Source: Rebecca billardiae RCC1528 (Eukaryota; Haptophyta). Taken from it: a stretch of DNA of 64,000 nucleotides. The notes beneath the pieces are model-generated. The model saw only the letters and a list, made by a program, of their open reading frames with translations. It did not search any database and had not been told where the DNA came from. The position numbers and the translations under genes are program-made. The stretch covers positions 186,001 to 250,000 of the forward strand of contig OZ251248.1 in NCBI GenBank assembly GCA_965240325.2, given 5' to 3'. This document shows, piece by piece, positions 31,141 through 40,576 of this stretch; position 1 is the first letter of the stretch; each line of letters starts with the position of its first letter.

Positions 31141-32690
31141 GCCCTCCAAGGCCGGGCGAGCCCGCAGAGTCGCGGGCCGCGCGCGCCGTCGTCACGTCGG
31201 TCACGTCGACACCGTCGTCGTCAGCGCGGCGCCCGGACTGTTCAAGTCGTCATCATCGCCGCGAGAGCCGGCGGCATCCTCGACGTAGCCGGTACCGGCA
31301 TGGCACGGGATCTAACTCTAAGCGCGCACTGCCACTGAGGAGCCCGTGCCGCGCCGAGGCGGCGCGGCGCAGTTACACGCCGGACGACCGGGCCAGGCTG
31401 CTCCGCTGCATCCGCGCATCATCGATCATATCATCAGCATCATCATATGCTCACTCCATGGCGCCGTGAGCGGGACCGCGCGGAAGCCCGACCGCCGCGG
31501 GCGCCGCCGCCTGAAGGCGTGAAGCCCTGAAGTCGCCCCGGGCGGGAGCTGATTATTATAAGTGATGTTATTATTCACTGATGATGCCGCCTGCTGATTA
31601 AATATAACGATGATGACGACGAGTTGATGATGGCCGACGACATCGTCGCAGTCACTCAGCAGCCGAGTTCGTGAGTCCGCGTCCGAGACCGTCAACGTGA
31701 ACGGGCGTCAGTCATCGTCGTCCGTCGATCGTCATCGTCAGACTACTACCGTAGTCTCGTGGCAGCGTGAGCGTCGACGATCGACGCGCGCCGCGGCGCG
31801 GCTGATGACCACCGGCACCGGCGGACCCGCCGGTCACTCGGTGCCACCGCCCGGCGCGCCGCGGGCTGGTCCCGGACTCAACTCCGCACGACCGCACCGA
31901 CTCGGGCCGCGACTCGGTGGTCGCGGTGGCGCGGCCCACGCGTCGGTTCGAGTCACTCGTCGAGTCCGGTCACTAGACTCACTAGTTAGCCGTCGTCTAT
32001 GATCTCGTCGTATAGTAGTCGTAGTGGTAGTCCCGCAAGTAGCGCACTGCTCGGCAGTCGCGTCGTGCGGCAGCGCCCCCGCGCGGGCCGGCGCGTCAGG
32101 CCCCCCGGCCGGGCCGCGCCCGGCCGCGCCGCTGGCGGCGGCGCTGGCGCCGCCGCGGCACTCAGGCTCAGCAGTGCGCGCCCGAAGTGCGCCCGCCACC
32201 GTATGGCATGGCGCGCGCGGGCCGGCGGATGCGATGATGAGCTCTGCGCTCTCCGGTCTGGCCTCTCTCTCTCTGAGTCCGTGACTCTGTCTCACTCTCT
32301 GACCGTCTGAGTCAGACTGGCTCTCTCTCTCCATTTATGGCCCGCGATGCAGGGCGGAGCGCGCAGCGTGGAGCCCGCTCCGTGGGCCCTAACCACGTTT
32401 CAAAAAGATCTTTGATCAAAGAAAAAAGGGATGGGCCATGGGGGACGATTTTCAGGGCTGGAGGAGACCGAGTTTCGAATTTTGAGACCGCAAGAGACAT
32501 CCATTGCAGCGAGAAATGGACGCGTCCGCTCTTTTGATAGTCAGAGGAATCAACGAAACCCACGTCCAAGTGTGCGAGGGTGGGTAATTGTGGGTAGACT
32601 GTGACCATAGTAAATAAGCACATGACCATAGTAAAACAAGCATAGTCAGTTAACAGGCCTTGCTGCCGCTACTAGGCGCGCGCCAGGCAC
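31141..32690. other. Intergenic region downstream of SF3A3
   Basis: About 1.5 kb with no supported gene. It alternates between GC-rich stretches and low-complexity GTCGTCGTCATC, TCATCAGCATCATC and CTCTCTCTCTGAGTC sequences. The section 32340-32660 is unusually low in GC and includes a GATCTTTGATCAAAG inverted repeat near 32407. No ORF has a motif. Confidence 0.5.
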
Positions 32691-33718
32691 GGAGCGCGCG
32701 CACCAGTTGCGTCGCGCTGCGCACGGAGCATGCGCGACGAGATCGCGGCGGGGGCGGCGAGATCGCGGCGGGGGCGACGGGCAACAGCCTGCCCGCGGGC
32801 GCGTTCGTCACTCGAGGAGCAGCGCGCAAGGGCGAGCCGATTCCGGAGCACGCGAGCTCGTCGCTCGCCGCCCGGAGCAGAGCGACCGCCGAGCGAGCGG
32901 GTCGCGCAGCGGCGCCCAGCTGCCTGCACGCGAGCGGCGGCCACGTGGCGCGAGGAGCTGCGTGGGGAAATCGCCGCGCGCGTCGACGCGGCGATCACCG
33001 GGCTGCAGGCCTCGGCAATCGACGCGGTGCGCACCCTCGCCGCCAGCCGCGACGACTCCGCCGTCGAGCTGCAGCAGCTGCGCGCGCAGATGCCAGAAGT
33101 GCCGATGGGCGGCGGCGTTACCCGCGGCGTATCAGCAGGCTGACGTGCACGAGCACGTGGCACGCGGAGGCGCTAGGCGCCAAGCTGGCGAAGTGCGGCG
33201 CCGAGCTCGACGAGCTGAGCGACGCGGCAACGGACGCGCTGGGCGCCCGCGCTGCCATCGTCGCGGCGCCCTCCAGCAGCTCGAGCAGCAATGTGGATAG
33301 ATGGCTGTCGAGGCGACCGCGGGTGTGACTCACAGTGTGAGTGAGTCGCGCGCGGCTCAGCCTGCCGCTGGCAGCCGCCGTCTTCGAGGCCGACGCGGCG
33401 GAGGAGGCGGCGGGCGAGCACGGCGGCGCGGTGGAGCAGGCGCGCACGCGCGGCGGCAGGCGCGACGCGCCGCTCGCCTCGTTCCACCGGCCCGAGCTCC
33501 GCTCGGTCGGTCTCGGTGCGAGGCTGCGCAGCCGGCAGGCCGGGGCCAGCAGTGGCGCGCGCTCTCGCTCTGCCGGCACGAGCGACCAGCGGCCCGTCGT
33601 CGAGCGCATGGCGCAGGGCGAGTACCTCAAGCAGGTGCGCCCGACTCGCGCGCACGCGCCGGCTCGCGCCGCGCCAGCGCCTCTCACGCCCTGCCTGCGC
33701 GCGCGCGCCGGCCGCTAG
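32691..33718 (+). pseudogene. Possible fragment(s) of a coiled-coil protein gene
   Basis: Several plus-strand segments look protein-like but lie in different frames. One, ending at 33143, reads WREELRGEIAARVDAAITGL followed by a helical LQQLRAQMPEV. Another, near 33160-33280, reads AKLAKCGAELDELSDAATDA. A third, 33341-33640, ends in RPVVERMAQGEYLKQ directly before a GTGCG sequence that fits the local donor pattern. They may be exons of an unrecognised coiled-coil gene, cut off on its right by the retrotransposon, or a decayed copy. I could not assemble a consistent gene model. Confidence 0.3.
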
Positions 33719-33946
33719 TCCCCGCGGCGGCCCGCGGCGACAGTCCTCGGCCCGCCGGCCCGGTGGGCGGCAGTGACTGAGTTGGCGGTGGCAGCTCAGG
33801 CGAACTGTTAGGCACATGTCAGACTGAGACAGCAGCCGACGGAGGGTGCACCGCGGGCCCCGAACTACGTTCGTTCTACGGAAAAAGACCGCGGAACGCG
33901 GTCATAAATAATAGCGCAGCAGCAGCAGATGACGACCGAGATATAT

Positions 33947-34356
33947 TGTTGTATTAATCCCGAATTTCCTCCGTGCACGATTTCTTTTCCTTTCCAGGCG
34001 CTTGGATCCAACCGCCACGAGAGGTCGAGTCCCAGGTACTACTCGCTGTCGTACCTGCCCTCCCTGAACCGGCGCGAGCGCGCTCGGCCCCTAATCCTAT
34101 TGCTTTCGCCGCTGCCCGCAGGCGAACGCAAGCCGCCGGTTACGTATATACGTTTTCCACCGGCGCTATTGGTCTAACGACCGGCCTATCAGTTACTGGT
34201 GGCCGCCGTTTGCCCTTGACGTTGACTTGTGACCCGTGTGGGACGACTCCCGCACCGCCCGCTCGTCCGCACGGACGACGCTGCTGACGACGTCCGCAGG
34301 GACACTGTGATAAGCCCCTGCGTGACCGGGGAACTGGTAAGGCGGAATAAACATCA
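33947..34356 (+). repeat. 5' LTR of the copia element
   Basis: 410 bp, TG...CA ends, same sequence as the 3' LTR as far as I can follow it. It is far less GC-rich at its left end (AATCCCGAATTTCCTCCGTG) than the surrounding genome. The last base of the LTR is also the first base of the gag start codon. Confidence 0.95.
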
Positions 34357-36490
34357 TGAGCTCACTCGTGCGTAACCACGGACCGCCGGGCATGGCCCAC
34401 CCAACCGGTCGCAGCGCCGCGGGCGCCGCGGACAGCGGATCCGCGCGGGCGACGACGCCCGCGCGCGAGCTCGGCCTCGAGCAGCTGGGCGACAACGCGA
34501 AGACCAACCAGATGCTCACTGGCGTGACGAACGAGTTTGCCAAGTTTGCAAGCTCCAATTCCAGCGTGAGCACCGACCTCTTCACCAGGACGGGCGGCAG
34601 CCTGAACCTGATGCCGGAGAGCACGTTCGTGATGCTTGCGCGGCAGCTGCCCTCGCTCGTCCAGATCACGAGCAAGATCCAGGAGAAGAACGAGCAGATT
34701 GCTATGGTGGACGCGGCGACGCGCTCCAAGGAGAAGGTGCTCCTCGTCCGCGCGAAGGTCGCGCAGCGAGAGCTCGACGGCAAGAACGAGCCGATGACAC
34801 CGGTACCACTCGCGACCGCGCCGGCGTTCCCGCCCGCGGCAGCGCCCTCTGACGCGTCTGCGGACGGCGACGACGCGAGCAGCGGGCCGGCGAGCGGTCT
34901 CGCGAGCGGTGAGGTGACGGTCAAGTTCGATGGCATGTCCGTCACCGCGGAGGAGCTGCACGAGCTCGTCGAGGCCAAGCTCGCGGAGATCACGGCCGAG
35001 AGGGACATCACCATCCGTAAGATTGCGATACTCGGAGAGGGCTTTGCGGGCGTCTCCGCGCTCGACAGCCCGAACCTGATCTACCAGAAGGTGTACGAGA
35101 ACTCCGCGGCCGTGCTACTGAAGCTGTTGAAGTCGACGCTGAACGCGGAAGCGCAGCAGTACGTGGACGCGTGCTCGCGGCGCAAGGGCATGGGCCCCTA
35201 CCCGAATGCTGCCGAGCAGCTGCAGGCGTGGTGGATTGAGCTGCGTGAGCTGCGCGACGAGGTGAGCGTCGACCACCTGATGGACATCATGGCCCCGTAC
35301 CTGAACACGGGGGAGAGCGAGCACAAGACATTCTCGGACCTGCCGTCGTACCTGGCGTACTCGAAGGAGAAGCAGCTCGTATTCGAGCGCCTGCGGGCGC
35401 CGGCCGAGGCGTTCGAGCTGGCCCGCGTGCTGCAGCCGCTGCGCAGCATGAAGGGCGACCTCTCGCTCAAGTTGAAGCTCGACAAGTTCCTCAAGATGCC
35501 GTACGTGGAGGTGACGAACGCGACGCTCGTCATGATGAACTCCGACCTCGCGAGCCACCCGCCGCGCGGCGTGATCACCGTGGGCAACGTGAAGGAGCGC
35601 CCGCCCCCGCGCCAGCCGCCGAAGCAGCCGGCGCACGAGGTGTCAGGCGCGACAGTGAAGAAGAACCAGCTCGTGACGACGCCGCGCGTCCCACCGGGGC
35701 TGAAGTGCGACGCGTGTACGGAGAACCACTTCTACGGCCCCGACTGCCCGCAGTTCAAGCGGGACGGCCCGCCGCCGCCATCGGTGCTCGCTGCGCGCGC
35801 GGAGCGCGCTGCTGCGCGCGCGAGGCGGGAGCAACCGGGCGCGGGCGCGCGCCGCGGCGCGGACCGCGGGGCCATCGTCGTGCCCGCGGGTGTCCCCAGC
35901 CGGAACATCGCACCGGTCGTCCGCGCGGTCCAGGCGATCGAGAACATTGACGAGGTGGAGCCCCACGACGAGGTGATCGGCGGGCACGTCGCCGCCGCCG
36001 TCGTCGAGGACAAGGGGGGCGCCGAGCCGCCCAACCGAGCGAACGGGCGCATTGACTCCGCGGCCGACCGGTCAGTCGGCGGGATGTGGATGGTCGACGC
36101 CGGTCTTGTGGAGAACTTGACGGCGCAGAACGGCGCGCTCATCGGCTTTGATGGCGGGGCCGCGGCCTCGTCGCTCAAGGGTGAGATCACCGCGCGCATG
36201 CTGAGCGTGGACGGCTCCGACTCGCAGCTGATCAAGTGCGAGATCTGGATTGCCGAGGGCGTGGAGACCATCCTGCTGTCCGCGGACGCGCTCGCGAGCG
36301 TCGGCGCGACGACCACCATCTCCAAGTGGCGGCAGTCGTCGTGCGACTTCACGGACGTCGGAGGCGGCTACATCAAGATCGGCTCGGACGCGCGCGTCAT
36401 CCTCGAGCTCCAGCCCGTCGAGGAGGCGGCCGCCGCCGCGGCGGGGCGCGTCGAGCCGGAGGCCGAACGCGCGCCCGCGCCCGCGCCCGT

Positions 36491-36522
<32 letters not shown>

Positions 36523-36548
36523 TCGGGCGCGCGCCGGGAAACGAGTAG
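34356..36548 (+). CDS. gag: Gag-protease polyprotein of the copia element
   Basis: 730 codons from ATG 34356, which overlaps the last LTR base. Residues about 20-330 are the presumed capsid (ELGLEQLGDNAKTNQMLTGV near the start; SVDHLMDIMAPYLNTGESEH mid-way). A zinc knuckle-like CDACTENHFYGPDC at about 450-463 is spaced C-x2-C-x3-H-x5-C rather than the usual C-x2-C-x4-H-x4-C. The protease region near residue 580 reads GMWMVDAGL, with Asp-Ala-Gly in place of the usual Asp-Ser/Thr-Gly. The tail is Ala/Pro repeats ending APGNE and a TAG. The heptamer GGGAAAC at 36536-36542 lies two codons before the stop. Gag packages the RNA in virus-like particles. Confidence 0.9.
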
Positions 36549-36603
36549 GGCCCGAGCGCGCGGCGGCTGAGCGAGCTGCTGCCGGGCGTGCGCGCACGCC
36601 CGG
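36536..36603 (+). promoter_or_regulatory. Predicted -1 ribosomal frameshift site between gag and pol
   Basis: GGGAAAC at 36536-36542 is read G GGA AAC in the gag frame, the X XXY YYZ form of a -1 slippery site. It is followed by GAG TAG. After a one-base back-slip translation continues CGA GTA GGG CCC into the integrase frame without meeting a stop. A 22-bp perfect palindrome (36582-36603, CCGGGCGTG-CGCG-CACGCCCGG) lies about 40 nt downstream, and the GC-rich spacer offers closer pairing such as GCCCG with CGGGC. Confidence 0.75.
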
Positions 36604-39600
36604 TGACAAGGAGCTCGGCCTGTGGGCCGCCCGCTTGGGCACGACGAACAAGACTTTGCTGACTCGCACTTGGCGCGCCACCGCTGGCATGCCGGAGGCG
36701 ACGATGGCGCGCGCGCCGCTGGACACGCTGTCCGGCGCGCACATGAAACGACGGCCCTTTAACCGGCCCATGCCCCGCGCGACGCACCCGCGCGAGGTGA
36801 CGCACATGGACGTGGTGTCCGTGTCGAAGATTGACTTGCCGATCGGCGAGGCCGGGATCCCGGTCGGCATGAAGTACGCGCTGGTGTGTGTAGATGACTA
36901 CTCGCGCCGGATGAGCGTCTACTTCTGCAAGTTGAAGTCGCAGATACCTGACCTGATCGCGATGTATTTTCGCGAGATGGGAGCGCACGAGCTGTACGGC
37001 TCGCACATCGAGCTTGGACCTGGGTTCAAGCGATTCCACATCCACACCGACGGCGGCACCGAGCTGAACTCGGAGCGCGTGTCCGAGCTGCTGCTGCAGC
37101 TTGGCCTCGCCGCCAACGTGACGAGCGCGCCCGACACTCCCTCCTCGAATGGGGTGGCGGAGCACGCGATCCAGACTCTGGTGCGCGACACGATTGCGCG
37201 CCTTGCGATGACGGGCATGTCTGCCCAGCATTGGCACTATGCGATGCGCCACGCGTGCGCGAGCAGAAACCGCTTGGCGTCCAGGCGAATCATGCGCGAC
37301 GGCGCGCTGATATTCGTGACGCCCTACGAGCTCTTCTTTGGCAAGCCGCCGGACATGCGTCACGTGATCGTGTTCGGCGCCCCGTGCCGTGTGGTCCTGC
37401 AGGGGCTCGAGAAGCAGCGGCGGGGCAAGCTGGGCATGCCGACGGTGCGCGGCCGCGTCCTCGGTCACGGCATCGACGGCTCCCAGATCGACAAGACGTT
37501 CCGGCTGCTGCTGGGGTACGTCGTGCTGCTCGATGACGGGCGGGTGATTCACTCCAAGCACGTGTACATTGATGAGCGGTCGCTGGTCGAGGGGGGGCAC
37601 ACTCCGTTCGCGACCAGCGATGACAGTGCCGAGCCCGAGACTGAGCTGGGAGACGCCGCCGACGGCGAGCTCACCGGCGAGGGCGACGAGCATTTTGAGA
37701 TTGAGGACGGCGCGGCCGATGACGGCTGCGCTGCTGCTCATGACGACGGTGGCGCGGCGAGCGAAGCTGCGCGACCGAGCGCCGACGGCGATGACGCCGG
37801 AGGCGATGACGACGCACGAGCTGGTGAGTCCGCGGCGCCCGAGCTGCCGCGCGACTACGACCCGATGCGACGAGACCGAGCGAGGCGGAGCAGACCCGCC
37901 GCGCAGACGGTGCAGGCTGTGACCGAGGCAGCGTTCCAGGCAGCGGGCGAGGAACCTACCGAGGAGAACAGCTTCGAGGCATTCGCTGCGACGACGATCG
38001 CGCGGATGAATGGTGTGCCGATCACCATCCCCACGACGTGGGACGAGGCGATGAAGTCGCCCGAGGCCAAGCTCTGGATGCAGGCCTGCCACGACCACCT
38101 CGACGCGCACGGCGTGAGACACACGTTCTTCGAGGTGATTGTGCCGGACAACACGAGGACGATTCCTGTCAAGTGGGTGTTCGACGTGAAGACGCTTCCC
38201 GATGGCGAAGTGATCAAGTTCAAGGCGCGGCTGGTAACCCAGGGGTTCCGCCAGCGCGAGGGCATCGACTTCAATGAGGTGTTCGCCCCGACGATACGAC
38301 CAGAACAGCTGCGGCTGATGCTCGCGGTCGCGCTCAAGGCCAAAGGCGTCTCGATGACGGACGCGGCGAGCGCCAAGATCGTGGAGATGCGACCCGCCGA
38401 CGTGCGGCACGCATACCTGAACAGCGACCTGCCGGAGGGCGAGGAGGTGATGACACCGCTCCCGCCTGGCTACACCCCGAAGAGCTCGACGCCGCTCGGC
38501 TCGAAGGTGGTCGCGAAGTTTGTGAAGGCGCTCCCAGGCATGCGCCAGGCCGGGCGCGTGTGGTACCTGCACTTGCGTAAGTGTTTGCTCGAACATGGGT
38601 TCGAGCCGTGCCCGAGCGCGCCGTGCATCTACTCGAAGGCAGTCGATGGCGGCTACGTGTTCGTCGGTCACTTTGTCGACGATCTGCTGATGATGAACAT
38701 CTCGAAGGACAAGTCCGCGTTGGACGCGCTGATGACGGCGTTGTTGACGCACTACGAGATGCAGGGCGCGGACTGCCTGAGCAAGTTCCTTGGCGCCGAA
38801 TTTGAGACCACGGTGGACGGACTTTATACCCACCTGAATCAGTACATCGGTGATGTGTGCGAGCGCTTCCACCTGAGTGGAGAGCGCCACCCACCGACCC
38901 CCGAGTGCAGCGAGACGCGCGAGATCCCCCGCCCGCTGCAAGCCCTCCTGCTGCGCGCTGACCGCCAGCACTACCAGGAGATGACAGGTGCCCTCATGTA
39001 CTGCATGACGACGTGTCGCCCCGACATCGCGCACGCCGTGAACATGCTGGCACGCCGGATGTCCAATCCCCGGCTCTACGACTTGACCGCCGCGAAGCGC
39101 ACGCTCCGATACTTGCTCGGCACGCGTCGGCGCGGCATCCTCTTCCGGCACGCGACGCACGCACAACACCCTGATTTGGTGGCGTACGCGGACTCGGGCT
39201 GGGCGAACGATCGTGAAGAACGACGTTCTACGACGGGATACCTTGTTATGTACAACGGGGTCCCGATCTCGTGGCACAGCGGACTGCAGAGCGTGGTCGC
39301 GTTGTCTACGTGCGAGGCGGAGTACATCGCGCTGAGCGAGTGCTGCCGCGAGGTGATCTACCTGCGCGACCTGGTCACGTTTTTGAACGAGCCGGTCGTG
39401 GAGCCCACGACGGTGATCTACGAGGATAACCAGGGCACGATCGATTTGACGAACAACCCGGTGCACCACAAGCGCACCAAGCACATTGACGTGAAGTACC
39501 ATTTAACGCGGCGCGCGCAAGCCGACGGCGCCGTGCTGATCCAGAAGGTGCCGACCGACGACAACCGGTCCGACATCATGACCAAGGCTACCGCGACGAG

Positions 39601-39667
39601 TACTTTTCTGAAACACGTCGTGGCGATACTGCATGCTGTTCCACCACCTCCGCCGCCTTCGGCATGA
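36543..39667 (+). CDS. pol: Pol of the copia element: integrase, reverse transcriptase, RNase H
   Basis: Open in the -1 frame relative to gag up to TGA at 39667; it has no sensible independent ATG and is likely made as a Gag-Pol fusion. Order: a GAG-pre-integrase-like stretch (LWAARLGTTNKTLL), then the integrase core with THMDVV, FHIHTDGGTELNS and SNGVAEHAIQTL giving the D,D,E triad. RT of the copia type follows, with VKWVFDVK, FKARLVTQGFRQREGIDFNE and the catalytic HFVDDLLM box. RNase H follows with AYADSGWAND, STCEAEYIALSE and EDNQGTIDLTNNP, and then HKRTKHIDVKYH. The region between integrase and RT (about 37600-37900) is acidic and disordered. The integrase N-terminal His/Cys residues are missing: the usual LWHxRLGH reads LWAARLGT, and no Cys pair follows. 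Confidence 0.95.
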
Positions 39668-39680
39668 TGTCGAGGGGGGG

Positions 39681-40090
39681 TGTTGTATTAATCCCGAATT
39701 TCCTCCGTGCACGATTTCTTTTCCTTTCCAGGCGCTTGGATCCAACCGCCACGAGAGGTCGAGTCCCAGGTACTACTCGCTGTCGTACCTGCCCTCCCTG
39801 AACCGGCGCGAGCGCGCTCGGCCCCTAATCCTATTGCTTTCGCCGCTGCCCGCAGGCGAACGCAAGCCGCCGGTTACGTATATACGTTTTCCACCGGCGC
39901 TATTGGTCTAACGACCGGCCTATCAGTTACTGGTGGCCGCCGTTTGCCCTTGACGTTGACTTGTGACCCGTGTGGGACGACTCCCGCACCGCCCGCTCGT
40001 CCGCACGGACGACGCTGCTGACGACGTCCGCAGGGACACTGTGATAAGCCCCTGCGTGACCGGGGAACTGGTAAGGCGGAATAAACATCA
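39681..40090 (+). repeat. 3' LTR of the copia element
   Basis: 410 bp, matching the 5' LTR base for base as far as I checked by eye. It is preceded by the GAGGGGGGG polypurine tract and followed by TATAT and more AT repeat. Confidence 0.95.
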
Positions 40091-40137
40091 TATATATATA
40101 TATATATAGAACTATATATATATATGCATATATATAG
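40091..40137. repeat. AT-repeat target site of the retrotransposon
   Basis: TATATATATATAGAACTATATATATATATGCATATATATA-type low-complexity DNA directly after the 3' LTR. ATATAT also precedes the 5' LTR, so the element landed in an AT microsatellite. From here to 40576 no gene is seen. Confidence 0.85.
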
Positions 40138-40576
40138 TATAACGGCGGCCGGATATTATGGCCCAACGACGCGACTGCTGATGAGATTGAGTGATGATGG
40201 CTCGGAGTCGGCGGCAGCAGCCACGCAGCCTCGCGCGCAGCGGACGCGGTGCCGTGTATCATTAAAGCAGCAGTGCCCCGATGTGATTCAGCACCAGGTT
40301 GTCCGAGCACGTCGCAAGCAGTAGCAGCAGCGCGCCGAGCCGTGCGCATGAAAGTAAGCACTGCTCGTAACCAGCGCGCAGCCGTAGTGATGGTCGATGC
40401 TGCTGCTGATGACGATGCCCGCCGATGCCCGCCGCGCGCGCGCGGTGCGATGATGACGATGCTGACGATGACACGCATGCTCGCACGGGCCGCGAGGCGA
40501 CCACGGGTGGCGCGCGCGGTCCCGCCCACGCCCTGCGCGGGCTCGGCTGCGGAGGCGCGCGCGGGCGGCTCGGCGC

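Larger units (their letters stand above)
33947..40090 (+). mobile_element. Ty1/copia LTR retrotransposon, apparently complete
   Basis: 6,144 bp bounded by two 410-bp LTRs that look identical by eye (33947-34356 and 39681-40090), each starting TGTTGTATT and ending ACATCA. A 5-bp TATAT flanks both sides (33942-33946 and 40091-40095) as target-site duplication, although the site itself is AT-repeat DNA. A purine run GAGGGGGGG (39672-39680) abuts the 3' LTR as polypurine tract. The interior codes Gag plus protease in one frame, and integrase, reverse transcriptase and RNase H in the -1 frame. Integrase precedes RT, which is the copia order. LTR identity and intact frames argue for a recent insertion. 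Confidence 0.96.

Noticed and set aside
34193-35014. Minus-strand frame covering the end of the LTR and start of gag
   Set aside because: It is antisense to gag and shares its reading only by chance; the LTR part also recurs at 39927.
36368-39502. A 1,044-codon minus-strand open frame opposite the retrotransposon pol gene
   Set aside because: It is the exact antisense of RT/integrase codons with strong third-position GC bias; the sense frame has all catalytic motifs and the antisense has none.
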